Notes: generated by a model from the sequence alone, not told the origin. Counted from the first letter of the stretch, positions 10,802 through 24,600 are shown. The stretch is DNA of 64,000 bases from Populus alba (GCF_005239225.2 NC_133287.1:11327493-11391492), one strand, 5' to 3'. Numbers and translations: made by a program.

Positions 10802-13800
10802 ATGGGTTCCTCTTGTTTTCCTTCTTCAGTTATCAAGTGGCAATCTTTCACAAAACTGAAACTTTTCTCTCTCTTCTGCGCCTTCTCGCTGTCACTAAAC
10901 TGTGCCGCTTCTTTTGATTCCGACAAATCTGTGCTGTTACAGTTCAAGAACTCAGTCTCTGACCCTTCAGGGCTTCTCTCTGGCTGGAATCTGATCAACA
11001 CCAACCATTGCCACTGGAACGGCGTCTCGTGTGATGCTAATTCGCGCGTTGTTTCGCTTAATATCACTGGAAATGGGAACTATAGAGGTAAGGACAGTGG
11101 AAATGGAAGTGTTTTTTTGTGTTCTGGTGATTCTATTGAGCTTTCACTGTATGGGTTTGGGATTAGGAGAGATTGTAAGGGTAGTAAGGGGGTTTTAGTG
11201 GGAAAGTTGTTGCCTTATATTGCCAAGTTAAGTGAACTTAGGGTTTTATCATTGCCCTTTAATGGCTTTCAGGGTTTGATACCTAGTGAAATATGGTGCA
11301 TGGAGAAGTTAGAGGTTCTTGATCTTGAGGGTAATTTGGTGTCTGGGTCTTTGCCGGTTTCATTTTCCGGGTTAAGGAACTTGAGGGTTTTGAATTTTGG
11401 GTTTAACAGGATAGAAGGAGAGATACCGGGTTCACTTTCTTACTGTGAAGGTTTGGAGATCTTGAATTTAGCTGGAAATCGTATCAATGGGACAATTCCG
11501 GGGTTTGTTGGCAAGTTAAAGGGTGTGTATCTGTCATTGAATCAGCTTGGTGGTTCTCTGCCTGAGGAGTTTGGTGATAATTGTGAGAAACTTGAGCATT
11601 TGGATTTGTCTGGGAATTTTTTGGTTGGAGGGATTCCTAGTAATTTAGGGAAATGTGGGAATCTGAGGACACTATTGTTGTATTCAAATCTGTTTGAAGA
11701 AATTATTCCACATGAACTCGGTAAGCTTGGGAAGCTAGAAGTGTTGGATGTGTCAAGGAATAGTCTTAGTGGGTCAGTGCCACCTGAGCTTGGAAATTGC
11801 TCTGCATTGTCTGTGCTTGTGCTTTCGAATATGTTTGATCCATATCAGGATTTTAATGGTACGAGAGGGGACAGTTTGTTGGATCATTCAATTTCTATGA
11901 ATGAAGATTTCAACTTTTTTCAAGGGGATATGCCTGCAGATGTTCTGACTCTTCCAAAACTGAGGATGTTGTGGGCACCAAGTGCAATGCTTGAGGGCAT
12001 GTTGATGAGCAACTGGGATCCCTGTGATAGCTTGGAAATGATCAATTTGTCTCATAACTTCCTCACAGGAGAAATCCCTCATGGGATTAATCACTGCAAT
12101 AAGCTGTGGTATCTGGATTTGAGCTTCAATAAGCTTAATGGGGAACTTCTTGCGGAGTTTCCAGTTCCTTGCATGACTGTTTTTGATGTTAGTGAAAATG
12201 CACTGTCAGGTTCCATCCCCAGTTTTGATAGCAGCAGTTGCCCGCGTGTTCCTTCTGTGAATGATAATCCCTTGAATGCTTATGATCCATCATATGCCTA
12301 TGTATCATTTTTTGCATATAAAGCTCAGACTGGAAATCCTGCTATGTCACTTGGAAGAAGTGGTGGAATCACAGTTTTTCATAACTTTGGGAGCAATAAC
12401 TTTACTGGTACTCTCCAGTCCATTCCTATAGCACCTGTAAGATCAGGAAAGCAAACTGCTTACACATTTTTGGCTGGAGATAACAAGCTCAGCGGGCCAT
12501 TCCCAGGTATTCTGTTTGAGAAATGTCATGGATTGAACACGATGATTGTTAATGTTAGTAGCAATAAAATGTCTGGTCAGATTCCAGCAAATATGGGTCC
12601 AATGTGTAGATCTCTCAAGCTTCTGGATGCATCTAAGAATCAGATTATGGGGACCATTCCCCCAAGTGTTGGTGATTTGGTTTCTCTCGTTTCTCTTGAC
12701 ATGAGTTGGAACCTTTTGCATGGCTCGATACCATCTAGTTTGAGCCATATAAGGGGTTTGAAGTACCTGTCTTTGGCTGGTAATGGAATAAATGGCTCCA
12801 TTCCTTCTAGCTTAGGGAAGCTGCAAACTTTAGAGGTTCTGGATCTCTCTTCGAACTTGCTTTCAGGAGAGATACCAAATGATCTTGTGAAGTTGAGAAA
12901 CCTGACTGCTCTTCTTCTCAATAACAATAAACTCTCTGGGCAGATACCCTCTGGTTTAGCAAGTATGACTTTGCTCTCAATGTTTAATGTCTCCTTCAAT
13001 AACTTGTCTGGGCCACTGCCATCAAGTAACAGTTTGATGCAATGTAGCAGTGTTCTTGGAAACCCATATCTACACCCTTGCCGTGTTTTCTCTCTAGCAG
13101 TGCCATCGCCGGATTCTCAAGGAAGGGTTTCTGAGGCACAAGGCTATGCTTCTCTCTCAGGTCAAACCCAGAAGAGGCAGGGTGGTGGCTTCACTTCAAT
13201 TGAGATAGCATCAATAGCTTCTGCATCAGCCATTTTTTCAGTTCTCCTAGCTCTGATTTTCCTATTCATCTACACCAGAAAGTGGAGTCCAAAGTCCAAA
13301 ATAATGGGATCTGCCAGAAAGGAAGTAACAATCTTCACAGACATTGGGGTTACCCTGACATTTGAGAATGTGGTGCGGGCCACCGGGAGTTTCAATGCGA
13401 GCAATTGCATTGGCAATGGAGGTTTTGGGGCCACTTACAAGGCAGAGATCTCTCCAGGAGTTCTGGTGGCAATTAAAAGGCTTGCAGTTGGACGGTTCCA
13501 GGGCATTCAACAGTTTCATGCAGAGATCAAAACCCTTGGAAGGCTCCACCATCCAAATCTTGTCACTTTGATTGGTTATCATGCAAGTGAAACAGAAATG
13601 TTTCTCATATATAATTATTTGCCAGGTGGTAATTTGGAGAAGTTTATTCAGGAGAGGTCCACAAGAGCAGTGGATTGGAGGATACTTCACAAGATTGCTC
13701 TGGACATAGCTCGTGCACTTGCCTACCTGCATGATCAGTGTGTACCACGTGTACTCCATCGGGATGTTAAGCCCAGCAACATTCTTTTAGATGATGATTT

Positions 13801-14233
13801 CAATGCCTATTTATCCGACTTTGGTTTGGCCAGGCTCTTGGGAACTTCGGAAACCCATGCTACTACAGGAGTGGCTGGAACTTTTGGGTATGTTGCCCCA
13901 GAGTATGCAATGACTTGCCGTGTATCAGATAAGGCTGATGTTTATAGTTACGGGGTTGTGCTTCTTGAGTTGCTTTCAGACAAGAAAGCTCTGGATCCTT
14001 CATTTTCCCCGTATGGAAACGGTTTTAACATTGTTGCTTGGGCATGCATGCTCCTTCGGCAGGGCAGAGCTAAGGAGTTCTTCACAGGAGGGTTATGGGA
14101 TGCGGGGCCACATGATGATTTGGTGGAAATCTTACACCTGGCAGTTGTGTGTACGGTGGACACACTATCGACCAGGCCCACGATGAAGCAGGTTGTACGA
14201 CGGTTGAAACAACTGCAACCGCCATCATGCTAG
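10802..14233 (+). CDS. RPK2: LRR receptor-like serine/threonine kinase, RPK2/TOADSTOOL2 type
   Basis: A single uninterrupted frame of 1143 aa, close to the Arabidopsis RPK2 length as I remember it (about 1150). Order of parts: a basic and hydrophobic signal peptide (about 1-36); an LRR N-cap with CHWNGVSCD; leucine-rich repeats to about residue 760, broken by a non-LRR stretch at about 480-562; a single membrane span at about 800-826; and a cytoplasmic kinase. The kinase has GNGGFG (871-876), catalytic Lys892 in VAIKRL, HRD 986-988, DFG 1006-1008 and the activation segment ending in APEYA. All key residues are present and it is an RD kinase, so it should be active. Arabidopsis RPK2 acts at the plasma membrane in meristem CLE-peptide signalling, embryo patterning and anther development. 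Assignment to RPK2 rather than RPK1 rests on the much longer ectodomain and the N-cap sequence. It converges with the AFP gene. Confidence 0.95.
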   Translation: MGSSCFPSSVIKWQSFTKLKLFSLFCAFSLSLNCAASFDSDKSVLLQFKNSVSDPSGLLSGWNLINTNHCHWNGVSCDANSRVVSLNITGNGNYRGKDSGNGSVFLCSGDSIELSLYGFGIRRDCKGSKGVLVGKLLPYIAKLSELRVLSLPFNGFQGLIPSEIWCMEKLEVLDLEGNLVSGSLPVSFSGLRNLRVLNFGFNRIEGEIPGSLSYCEGLEILNLAGNRINGTIPGFVGKLKGVYLSLNQLGGSLPEEFGDNCEKLEHLDLSGNFLVGGIPSNLGKCGNLRTLLLYSNLFEEIIPHELGKLGKLEVLDVSRNSLSGSVPPELGNCSALSVLVLSNMFDPYQDFNGTRGDSLLDHSISMNEDFNFFQGDMPADVLTLPKLRMLWAPSAMLEGMLMSNWDPCDSLEMINLSHNFLTGEIPHGINHCNKLWYLDLSFNKLNGELLAEFPVPCMTVFDVSENALSGSIPSFDSSSCPRVPSVNDNPLNAYDPSYAYVSFFAYKAQTGNPAMSLGRSGGITVFHNFGSNNFTGTLQSIPIAPVRSGKQTAYTFLAGDNKLSGPFPGILFEKCHGLNTMIVNVSSNKMSGQIPANMGPMCRSLKLLDASKNQIMGTIPPSVGDLVSLVSLDMSWNLLHGSIPSSLSHIRGLKYLSLAGNGINGSIPSSLGKLQTLEVLDLSSNLLSGEIPNDLVKLRNLTALLLNNNKLSGQIPSGLASMTLLSMFNVSFNNLSGPLPSSNSLMQCSSVLGNPYLHPCRVFSLAVPSPDSQGRVSEAQGYASLSGQTQKRQGGGFTSIEIASIASASAIFSVLLALIFLFIYTRKWSPKSKIMGSARKEVTIFTDIGVTLTFENVVRATGSFNASNCIGNGGFGATYKAEISPGVLVAIKRLAVGRFQGIQQFHAEIKTLGRLHHPNLVTLIGYHASETEMFLIYNYLPGGNLEKFIQERSTRAVDWRILHKIALDIARALAYLHDQCVPRVLHRDVKPSNILLDDDFNAYLSDFGLARLLGTSETHATTGVAGTFGYVAPEYAMTCRVSDKADVYSYGVVLLELLSDKKALDPSFSPYGNGFNIVAWACMLLRQGRAKEFFTGGLWDAGPHDDLVEILHLAVVCTVDTLSTRPTMKQVVRRLKQLQPPSC

Positions 14234-15376
14234 TTGCTTTATAGGGTCATGCTTGATTTAACATAGTGATTTGTAGTGGTGGGTAAGCCCATTTAATTTA
14301 TGCTTTCTTGGTCCTCGTTACGGGCTGCCCATAGGAGCTAAACTTTTAGTTATTTACCCACTTGTAAATGGTAATATAGTTTTGCCCCCATTTTTCTAAG
14401 CTGTTCCCCCGCTTGGGGGTCTCATTGATGAACCTGCAAAAGAATGCAGATATTCATTTGCCACGGTGTATAAATGAATCTCAGTTTCCATTTGCTTAAT
14501 AAAGCCACCGAATCGATATATTTTCTGGGAATCTGCTCGTGCGTCTATTAAGATCATGCCATTTTTGATAAGTGAGCTGTACAAATGGCTATTGCTATTC
14601 AAATAAATCGTGGGACAGTCTTGGTTTAGTTGCTTGCAGGTCGCATGTGAAGTTCCATTGAACATGGACTGCGGCCATAAAGTCGTAGAGCAGCGAAAGG
14701 AGATCCTCGCCCTGCAGTGACGAGGTAGTTCTGCAAGTGGCTATCGTGGGTTGTTTCCCTTTGCAATCATGCTTTTTCGTGGCTCTCTTTTCCTCGTCAT
14801 TTCACTTCTGTTGAGCAACAGCAACGATCATGATATCCAATTTTACTTCTTTCCAACTTACCTGCAACCAAATTTGGTATATTTTAAGGAGGGCAAATGC
14901 CAAGTCGTGGTTTGCCTACTTTGCATGCCATTTTGTTAACTTCAATCCCAGGAAGACCAGCTGTTCTACTTGCTGGTTTTCTGAAATCAAAGCTTGGATC
15001 TCGGCTGCATTTTCTCTTTTAAATTTTATTCTGCGCATCTAATTCCTGAACCAAAAAGGATTAGGTATTAGGCCCTTCAAAGTAGGTTGAAGCTTGCAAG
15101 GAGTGGAGCGTGGTTTTCACTTCTCCAATGCTCCAGTTTTCAAGTAGTCAGCAATAGTCCCATATTTTGCTAGTGCTCGTTTGGGCTTGGACGAATTCAC
15201 CTGCTTGTAAAAATTGAAAGAAATAGGCAAGCCAGCATAGACACACCCCTTCATCAGCTGGCCTGCTTTACATCAGTAAAAACAATCTTGAAACTGAAAA
15301 GAAAACAGAAATTTCATTAGCCTCTTAAACCTTTTTGGTTCTTTTTTCTCGCTGTCTGTTTAGCACGAGATTAACA
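14234..15376. other. Convergent 3' regions of RPK2 and AFP
   Basis: The space between the two facing stop codons. Possible plus-strand poly(A) signals (AATAAA) occur near 14499 and 14602. Base composition stays less AT-rich than true intergenic DNA, consistent with 3' UTR of RPK2 to about 14.6-15.0 kb. Short frames here (14396-15042) show no coding character. Confidence 0.45.
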
Positions 15377-18122
15377 TTACAAAAAGGGGGGAGGGTTAAC
15401 AACTATATGCTGAAGGGGTTGCTCTACATCACCATCACCAGCATGCTTGACAAACTCAGCTGCTGAGAGAAAGCTTCCATGGCAAACACATACAATCCTC
15501 ACCTCCTCTCCTTTACGATACTGGTAGAGAAAACCTTCTATTCGTTTCCCATTGGAACCGTCGCCTTTTGTGGACACACATGGCATATCCTCCAACACAT
15601 TTCTCACTGCCTCCTTAGTTCCATTCTCAGCTACTATAAGTTTGTTAGATCCGTTCTTTTCCATTGCAACTCCTGCAGGGAAACCTAATTTTTCAGCTAG
15701 TGCTAATCTAGGCGCTATGATCGATTTCTGCTCACATTCCGACAAAGACTGCACACTGACAGGGCTTCTTGACTCAACACATTTGTTCATTCCTATATTG
15801 AAACAAACAGAATATAGGAATAAGAGGTTGGATTAAGGAAAATAAGTTGTTCAAATACAACCAGAAATTATGGGAAGTTAATATACTCCACGAAGATGCC
15901 CTCTGCACTGACATGGAGTGAGATAAACTGGAGCACAAACTATTCTTGAAAGAACAACACTATCTCATATATAGATATGTTAAAAAATAAAATAAAAAAG
16001 AGTCAGAATCTTCAGGTGTATCATACAAGGCTGGCACTCACAACTTATGAGCTTCGCTAGCATGAGCATGTTCATCAGCATTATCTGATATTCAATGGAA
16101 ACACTCAATTTGAAAGCTAAAGAAGACTAGCCAAATGCATCCCCCATGCATAGCTTCAAAGAGAGTTCTGCTTTAGCCTGGGGTGTCGCTATGCCGGGAG
16201 AAGTCATGCAAGCTTGCATTAAAAGAGTATCTTACCCAAGTACTTTGGGCATGAAGATCCCAGCTACACCGAGTTTGAAGAAAAATATTATATTACAAAC
16301 AAGACAACAAAACATAAGCTAAAATAACCATGCTGAGGAACTCGAAATGAATCAGAAGCATGTGCTTTAGAGAGTCAACGATTTGCTTTTTTGTTTCCAG
16401 AAATCTAATCAATTTAAGATTGCTGGAGTCTTTTATTTGTGCATCCGGAATAAGGTAGCCAGGAAGCTTACGCCTTTGAAGTCGTCCAAAAATTAACACA
16501 AATGCTATGTATTGCGAGAAGCCTCACGAGAAGCTACCATATAAATTGCATACGAAATTTCAGCACATAAATTCCAGGCTCACTCTGTTGTGCACTCCTT
16601 TCAGGAAATGACTTATACCTCCAAAATAAATTGAGAAGAGAACAATCAGCAACATGACAAGCCAAGAAATTGGTCGCTTTACTATTACCTATGCTATCAA
16701 CACAGACCAAAAGATTCCTAGTAATTCATCTGCATATTTATATCATAAAAATATGGCCAAGTGAAATTAACAAAATGGAGCTCTCAAACCTTCGCTATAC
16801 TGTTTTGCACTGACCAAAGTTTGGAGACAACGAAACATTGAAACATCTTATGCATACTTGAATACGACTGAGAAAAATGTGAAAAGAAATCTATTCTAAA
16901 CTCAACTAAAATAGGAAATAGAAAACGGATAAGAAACACAGAAAAGCTCCATTGGAAAGAGGTTTGTAAATGCGAAGGCCTTTACGAGTTCTAACACTTC
17001 AGAACAGATTTCCCACTGCAAAACATCCCCACATCGAACAACAAAGCATTCATAGATTTCTCACGGAACTAGACAGCGAATATTAAAACATTCACAGACT
17101 ACTGAACTTGGATTAAGCTTGAATGATATACAAAGAAACACATGGTCCAAAAAGCCCAGCTTGTTGCATGCTGGAAAAGCTAAGGAAAATAACCACAAAA
17201 ACATAAATTACATAAATTTTTTCAACAATGTAGACAAAATAATAACTAAAAAGATGCCAAAAAGTTTCCAATTGGTCTACTTCCATAGATTATAACCTGG
17301 CGAAAAATCGGAACAGGCCAGTATCAGGCTAAAATAGCATCCAACCATTGGCACAGCATCTTAATAACAATAATAGCAATCAAATTTCAAATAAGAATCA
17401 ATGCACCACACATGCACCAAATGTTTCAAGGAAAGGAAAAAATAAATAAAAAAAGAATGTTTGTTACCTTTAACTGGCTGGCTTTCAAATTCTGTCATCC
17501 CAGAAGATGCAGTCCCTTGTGATGTTAGTAATAATGGTGGTGGTGCTACTTCGGCTTGTGTTAAAAGCCCTTCTATAGCAACACCAAACAAACCATTGAA
17601 GCTCTTAAGAAACTCTTTTTGATGGTGATTACCAGTTGTGCCATTTTCACTCTGATCATCTTCCTCACCCCTATTTTTATCCTTAACTGCTTTGAAATTT
17701 TGCTTCTCTGATCTCTTCCTTTTAGCCTCCATTCTCCTAAGTGACTGCATCTCTTTCCTCTTCCTCCACTCCTCCTCTGTCTCTGTTGGCATAGAACAAG
17801 TCCCTGAAAGATTAGTACTTTCCATATTAGGTACCACGAAAGAACTTCCATTTCCATTTTCTCTTAATGGGTTAACAAAATCTGCTGCTATAGAAGATGG
17901 TCTAGATTTATTAATCTTCTTGGCTTTTGGGTCCACACCGAATCTACCATTCAATGAAAGTCCAAGACTTAGCTCAACATCTTCTTCTCCGTTGAGTTTG
18001 TGATTACAATGATTCCCAGATATGAACCTTGGCAACAAATCCTTGGGAAAATTGTTGAACATAGAGATGTTATTATGTTGCTGTTGGGTTTCAATGTTCT
18101 GAAGTTTCTCTGTTTGTGCCAT
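15377..18122 (-). CDS. AFP4: Ninja-family ABI5-binding protein (AFP4/TMAC2-like)
   Basis: Two exons: 17468-18122 and 15377-15792. The 1675-bp intron has a GTAAC donor and an ATAG acceptor. The splice joins ...QPVKG to MNKCVESRSPVSVQS in frame and gives 356 aa. Parts: an EAR repression motif ELSLGLSL near residues 50-57, a basic nuclear signal (EEEWRKRK...RRMEAKRKRSEKQ, about 117-141), and a conserved C-terminal domain (about 288-353, MPCVSTKG...IVCVCHGSFLSAAEFVKHAG). These proteins are nuclear co-repressor adaptors. They bind ABI5-type bZIP factors and recruit TOPLESS, damping ABA responses, and the family includes the jasmonate adaptor NINJA. I start at 18122 (MAQTEKLQN). An upstream in-frame ATG at 18272 would add 50 residues with a hydrophobic stretch, unlike the family. 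Choice of AFP4 among the AFPs leans on its position beside RPK2. Confidence 0.9.
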
Positions 18123-18289
18123 TTGATATATAATCAACGCAAAAACCAAGAACAGCACCGAAGTAAAAATGACTTTGATAGAAAACTTGCAGAACAACCC
18201 AGATTTTGAAATTTGACCAGGAACTGAAATCCCATCACCATGAATATTGTCAACAACTTCAAATTCCAACATGAAGAAAAACCAAACAT

Positions 18290-18371
18290 TGAGTTAAAAA
18301 ATCCTCATTTTCTCCGTTTCCCAAAAAAATAAAAAAACTTATATAAAAATCTATCTTCATTGGAAACATCA
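18290..18371. other. Upstream edge of the AFP gene
   Basis: Short AT-rich stretch before the first transposon-like sequence. No clear TATA or G-box was recognised. An AT-rich element begins only about 250 bp from the AFP start codon. Confidence 0.3.
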
Positions 18372-18560
18372 CATTGGTTTAAAATAATTTTTATTTAAAA
18401 TGTTTTAAACTAATATATATTTTTTAAAAAATTAATTTTAATATTAATATATTAAAATAATTTAAAAATATTAAAAAAATATTAATTTAAAATAAATAAA
18501 AAATAAAATAAATTTAAATTTTTTTAAAAATACTTTTAAAACATGAAAATAAACATGGCT
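18372..18560. repeat. AT-rich dispersed element copy
   Basis: Carries the family core ('tttaaaaaattaattttaat', 'attaaaataatttaaaaata', then 'tttttaaaaatacttttaaa'). Confidence 0.5.
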
Positions 18561-18657
18561 AAATTTTTTAATTGCATAACCACAACTTTTCAAAACAGTA
18601 AAGTGAATTCTTTGATATATAAAAAAAAATTAAAAGGTAAAGAAATATAAACATTAA

Positions 18658-18827
18658 GGGTTTGTTTTGAAAGTTTATCGAGCATGTTTCTTGAAAAATT
18701 TAATATTTTTTTTAAATTAATTTTTTTATAATTAATTTAGTTTTAATAGGTTGATGTTAAAAAATAATATTATATTAATATATTTTTTTAAAAAAATATA
18801 ATATTTATTATACTTCCAAACAAACCC
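18658..18827. mobile_element. Short MITE-like element with terminal inverted repeats (170 bp)
   Basis: The left end GGGTTTGTTTTGAAAG is an inverted match of the right end CTTCCAAACAAACCC (one base gap). The interior is extremely AT-rich and non-coding. Flanks read ATTAA and ATTAT, so a target duplication is possible but not clear. Confidence 0.6.
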
Positions 18828-21639
18828 ATTATAAAAAATAAAAATATTAATTATTGATTAAAAAAATCTAAAGCCTCTTATGAAATCACTGTAGATACAT
18901 AATAATAAAAAATATTATTTATTAAAATAGTGTAATGAAGTTTTGAATCATAACCTTAAATGTTGATATAATGATAAAGAGGTATATTTCCTTTTAGGTT
19001 TAGGGTTTGACTATTTAAATATTTTTGGGGCTATACTAACTTATTCTATTTTTTATGTGGGAAATTTATATGGGGACGGGCATGAGAACTCGTGAATTTA
19101 ATTGAGATATATGTAAATTGTTCAAACATCTTAATTATCAAAAAAAAAAAACTTTTGTTCATTCACTCAATAAACTTAACACTAGCTTTCAAAGCATAAG
19201 CCATTTATTATTTTCAAATAGAATAAAGATAAACAAGTATTTTTTTTTTCATTTTAATTGCACAATTAAACAATTAAAATGCATTTGGAAAGCAAAAAAT
19301 CTAAACTTGGTGTCAAAAGGTTTTCTTATTTTCATAATGATTTTTTTGTTAATATAATTTAAGTTAAGAGATATTTGATGTTTGATCAAATATAAATAAT
19401 AATAAACAATTAAAATATATAGTAAAAGGATAAAAATACACTTTAAAAAAAAAAAAAAAAAACTTTAGCATGAGAGCAAGGGATTGTTTTGTTTTTTCAC
19501 AATGATTTTTTGTTTTTATAATTATAAAGTCAACTCATGAAAAATTTTGTATTTAGCTAACTAAAAAAAAGATAGGCATGTGTATACAATAACCAGAAGT
19601 GTGTGTAGCACCTCCCGACATCCAAATATGCCTTCATGTCTTGTCGTTGAAAGCATCACCGTGTCCTTTTCTTATTTGTGTGATACGTGCTAGGGTTGGT
19701 GGTTCATTTTGTAGCCAATGAGCATTTCTTTGTTTTTTTTTTCTCTTTCTATTCTCTCTTCTCTTTGAAAATTACAATTTAATTCTATTTATTTGTGGTA
19801 TTTCAACTTCAATCTTTATTCTTATGATTTTTATTTTTTGGTCTTGTTTTTTTTGTAGAAATTTTATTTGTTTTCAATTTAATTATTCAATTCCAAATTA
19901 CTGAATATTATATTCTTTAATTTGATCATCATGCTTTGGTTTTCTAATTTCTTTTCTTAGTTTTTTTTGTAAAATTTTTAATGGTTTTCAACTTTATTTT
20001 TCAATTCATATTGATGGTATTATGTTTTTCAATTTGATTCTCATTGTTTTGATTTCTATTTTTTTTTTCCTTTTCAATTTCACCATTTAATTACAACATT
20101 ATTTTTATTTTTTTTATGTCAATTTTAATCCTCATTTCTTTGATTTTTTTGTTCTTTTACTAAATTAATTTTTCTTTTCAATTAAATATTTTTTTTAAAA
20201 TTTTGATAATTATTCTTTTAATTGTTGTTTTTTTTAATTTTTTTGTATAATTGAGAATCTTCTTTCAATTTCATTTAATTTTTGATTGATTGAAAATTAA
20301 ATTTCATATTATTTTTAAGTTAGTGTTTCGGGTCTAATAACCAAAGTCATAGGTTTGAAAAATTAATATGAATTTGATGGGATATCTCAAATTGACTTGG
20401 TTTTATTTACAGATTTGTTATGTTAATTTGGATTGATCATGACTAATTTTTTTATTATTATTTTTTTATTTAATAGACTGTGAATCTATTTACTATCTTT
20501 TTTACTATTGTTTTTTATTTTTGTCTAATTGAATTAAAATTTCGTTCTATTCCGATATATGACAGCTTCAGAAACCAAGACTAGTCTGTATGTGAATAAA
20601 GTTTGCTGTAACGTTTCTGCCTTTTGAATGATTGTATCGGGTTGTGAGGGGACAAAATCATAGAACACTCTTCTTGAGATTATTAAAATGTGACACGTGG
20701 GGGGCATGTAGGAGGGTGTACAGATAGAAGCTGCCACGTGGGTGGAGAGAAGAAGCAACAGATTCCGAGGAGACACCAAAGCAGCGTCACCAGCTAGCTC
20801 TTTGATTGCGTTTGTGTCCTTTGGATTGTACTAGTCATGGCACATGCTAAGCTGTAGATCCATATTTTTTTTGAAAAAATGATATTAAATAAAGTAAATA
20901 ATCCCTATTTTATTTATGAAAAACAATGTTTAGTAATGTAAATAAATTTTAAAAAATAAAATAAATTAAAAATTTTAGTTATAATATAAATTGATATTAA
21001 TGAGTTGGTTTTATTTTAATTAGATAGTAAAAAAAAGTAATAATATTAATCAGATTTTTTTTTTTCAAAAAAATATTACGATACCTTGAAAAAAAAATGA
21101 AAGCACAAAATTGAATAAAAAAATAATGAAAAAATTGAATGGGTCAATAAACACATGGAAAAACATAATGAAGAAAAAATTATCTATATAGAAAGATCTA
21201 AAATAAAAAAATAGTAATTAAAAAATGAGGGTGAAAATATAAAAATAAAAAATAAATTAGAAGGAAACTAATTATTTTTTTTAATTGGAGGGTTTAATTA
21301 AAAATAAAAATAACTCAAGCAAAAAGAAAAAAAAAGAATAAGGAAAAATTTGAAAAACATAACACGCCATAAACCTGGATTTAAAGGGTGAGATAAAAAA
21401 TCAATAAAACTTTTATAAAAGGGTTAAGGAAAAAAAATCCAAATAATAAGGACCAAATATAAAAAAATAAATAAATAAAAAATTGAAATTGAAGATCTAA
21501 ATAAAAAAAGGAATAACACTTATTCAAGAAGATTTTCACTGGAAGGGTTGAATTGAAGAGAAAAAAATAACTAATATACCAAGACATATTATTACAAGGT
21601 CATTTTGATTATTATCACTATTGTTATTACAATTATTAC
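18828..21639. other. Intergenic desert with T-rich degenerate repeats and an isolated G-box pair
   Basis: 19740-20420 is a T-rich mirror of 'aaattgaaaa(t)gaccaaa' type repeats and contains a unit of the 'ataaccaaagtcataggtttg' family. 20560-20830 is a small island of normal composition with two CACGTG cores (20694-20699 and 20735-20740). 20870-21600 is A-rich and repetitive. The frame at 20534-20779 (-) lacks family features. No gene is called. Confidence 0.4.
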
Positions 21640-24600
21640 TATTGTTGCATGTGTGCGGCGTTACGACGATCGTCCACCACTCAGGAAAATGCAAAGGTCT
21701 ATCTGGCAAATATGAAGAGACCAGGAATTCTTATCTCTTATCAATAAAAACAGAATGAGAGTCGTCACCTAGTATTTTGGTCATTAGGAACCCTAACTGA
21801 TATCAGAAATCGAGTACAGAGACTAGTTGTGTAAAGGGAAGGTATTAACACTCCAAATACGCCCTACCTAAGGTAAGCTGTATTGCTTTATTTGTCTGAT
21901 CAAAATCTAAGGTTTGGTCGCATTTTCTAATTGTTGGTCTTGTCTGTCTAAAATTCAAGAAAAGCCCTCCTTAATAAGGAGATTCTTATCTTAATGGGGT
22001 AAAACCTAACCATTATAGAGTCTAAAAAAAAGAATTTAATATCTGGAATACGTATTACGTAAAATGTCATACCCCAGACACTAAAAGACAAACAAAATAA
22101 AATTTTTATTGTTTTTGAAATTTTAGCCAATGTTTTCTTGACTTTAATAAACTGGTTATTAAAGCCAAAAATACGTGCTAAAACATTGTTTTTTAGTGTA
22201 TGAAAAACACAATATAATTTTTTAGCTTCGAGACACTTGGTCATATGCACAAAAACATTTTTTATATATATTTTTTTCAATTTGTTTTTGTATTTTGAAA
22301 GTTTTTGATGAAAACCGAGTATTTTAATACAAGATTTTGTATTTTTATGACATAAAAATACTGTTTGATATTAATCAAATTGACATAAAAAATACGCTGG
22401 AAAATTATAAAATTTTGAAAAATATTTTTGAATTTTTTTTTTTTAAAAAAAGCTAGGCCGGACTTGGCCCCTTCATTCTGGGTTGGGCTTGACCCAGCCC
22501 ATATACTGTGGGTTGGACTCAGCCAAACCGCGCGGGCTAGATTGCTATTCCAGCCCATAACCAAATAAGCTAGTTACTATGCATGAGAACAATAACTAGC
22601 CAACTCTGCATTTGCTACAGAACATGATTTATTCACATTCTGCATGCAAATGCAAGCGAGGCTAACAAACAAAGAAGAGGGAGGCACAGTTACTTGGAGT
22701 GGTGGCAACGCTGACAACTACTGGCGGCAATAGAGGCAGCAGGGGTGGTGGGCACCCCCGTTCTTCTTCTTTCTCTGTGTTGATTGCTTTGTTGTTATAT
22801 TTTTTTTTATATGTTTATGTTATCTTCCTATGTTTCTCTAATCGGCGATACCAGTGACGATGGAGAGGAAGGGCAATAGTTGTGTTGCCGGGCTGAAGGT
22901 GGTAGGCGGTGGTTCTTCTTCTTCTCCCTCTTTTCTCTTTTCTTTCTCTCTCTCGGTTTTTTCGTTCTCTTCTCTGCTTTTCCTTTTGATCTTCCACCCT
23001 CTCTTGTGCTCTCCTTCTTTCTATCTTTTTTTCTCCTATATTTTTTTTTGTTGCTTTTGTTTTCCTTCTCTTCTCTCTCGGTTTCTTAATTTTTTTTCTC
23101 TGTCCCTCCTTCCTTTTCTCTGTTACTCCCCTTTCTATATTTATAGGTAAAAACAGAGGGGGGCAGACCCCTATAACCCCTGTAGAAGGGGTAGGGTAGG
23201 TGGGGCGGCCACTATGCAACCGTCCAAAGGGGTATGTCCCCTTTGAATTTCGACAAGTGGGTGGTGGTGTCAGTGTCTTTTTGAAGGGAAGTCAGCTCTT
23301 TTTGAAGGGGAAAAGCCGTGGAAAATAGAGGAAGAACAATCTTCTTCTTCCCCTACTTCGAGCGTCCAGGGAAGAAGAAGACTCACAGTGCTGTTCAAAA
23401 CAACATCGTTTCAGAATTTTTTTTTAATGAACAGTGGATGAAATGGAGTTGTTTTGGACAAAACACGTCATTTCATTTAAAAGAAAAAGGGCGGAAAAAA
23501 CGTTTCAAAGTCTAAATCAGTCTTCAATTTGTGATTTGTTCAATCAAGTCCTCAATTGCAATTTTGATTTTAAAACTCAATTCAATTACATCCCTGCCAA
23601 ATTCAATCACTGGCCCTGAAGTTGGCCGCCTTTTCCAAACTAGTCCTAGTTTCTGATTTATGCAATTTGACCCTCAATTGAGCAATAAACTTCTAATTTC
23701 TTTAATTTAGCCCTTGATTCGGTTTAATTGCAGACCTTTTATTTACGCGTGTTTTTTATTTTGGTCTTTGGTTTTGATTTTCTTTAATTAATTTCTTAAT
23801 TGGTTATCAAAATTCAATATTTATACAATTAAGTCCCTGATTTGATCAAATTAACTCTAAAAAATTATAATTTGACCCTAGAAGTTTCATTTCTTCCAAT
23901 TAAAGCCTAAATTGACTTAAAAATCAATTTTTCTTACAATCAAACGCTTCATAAATCCAATTACACCTTCAATAAAATTTAATTGAGTCCATAAACATTC
24001 GATTTTTGACTTTTCTTCCTCAAATCAAATTGTTTTCATCAAAATGGCTCTCATCAGTCAACAAAATATCATCAAATTTCAATTTTTATATTTTTAAACC
24101 ACCTCAACCAATTTTTAGTCATTTTCGGAGTGTTGTGGCATGCTCTTTTCACTATTTTATTTTTTGATAATATTTTTTATTTTTTTGTATTTTTTTGAAG
24201 AGAGAAAAAAAAAATGAATTGGAGAATAACACAAAAATAGATTATAGCAATTGCCCTCTCTTCACAATGCTTATGACCAAAATCTCACAATAGGTTTTAG
24301 ATAGTAAGATTTGTAAAAAAGAAAAAGGAAAATGATCACATTATCTTGGGCAACCAGCCCCTTTTGAATAAAATTGGTTTGTTTTCATGGGTGACTTGTC
24401 CATCTTTTGAAAAAAAAAACGGTCTATTTTCACGGGCGACCTGCCCACACACTCACACTTACCCTGGTCTATTTTCATGGACAACCTGCCCACATATACT
24501 CAAAGTGGTCTATTTTTTGGGGCAACCAGCCCACATACTCACACTTATCCTAGTCTATTTTTATGAGCAACCTGCCCACACATACTCAAAGTGATCTATT

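Noticed and set aside
12443..13759. Several minus-strand frames within the RPK2 gene
   Set aside because: Shadows of the receptor-kinase coding sequence.
20534..20779. 81-aa minus-strand frame over the G-box island
   Set aside because: No similarity recognised, no neighbouring exons, and composition does not look coding.
22815..23219. 134-aa Arg/Lys/Glu-rich frame (-) and 98-aa Ser/Phe-rich frames (+)
   Set aside because: These are opposite readings of a CT-rich tract inside an LTR leader. Composition is explained by simple sequence.
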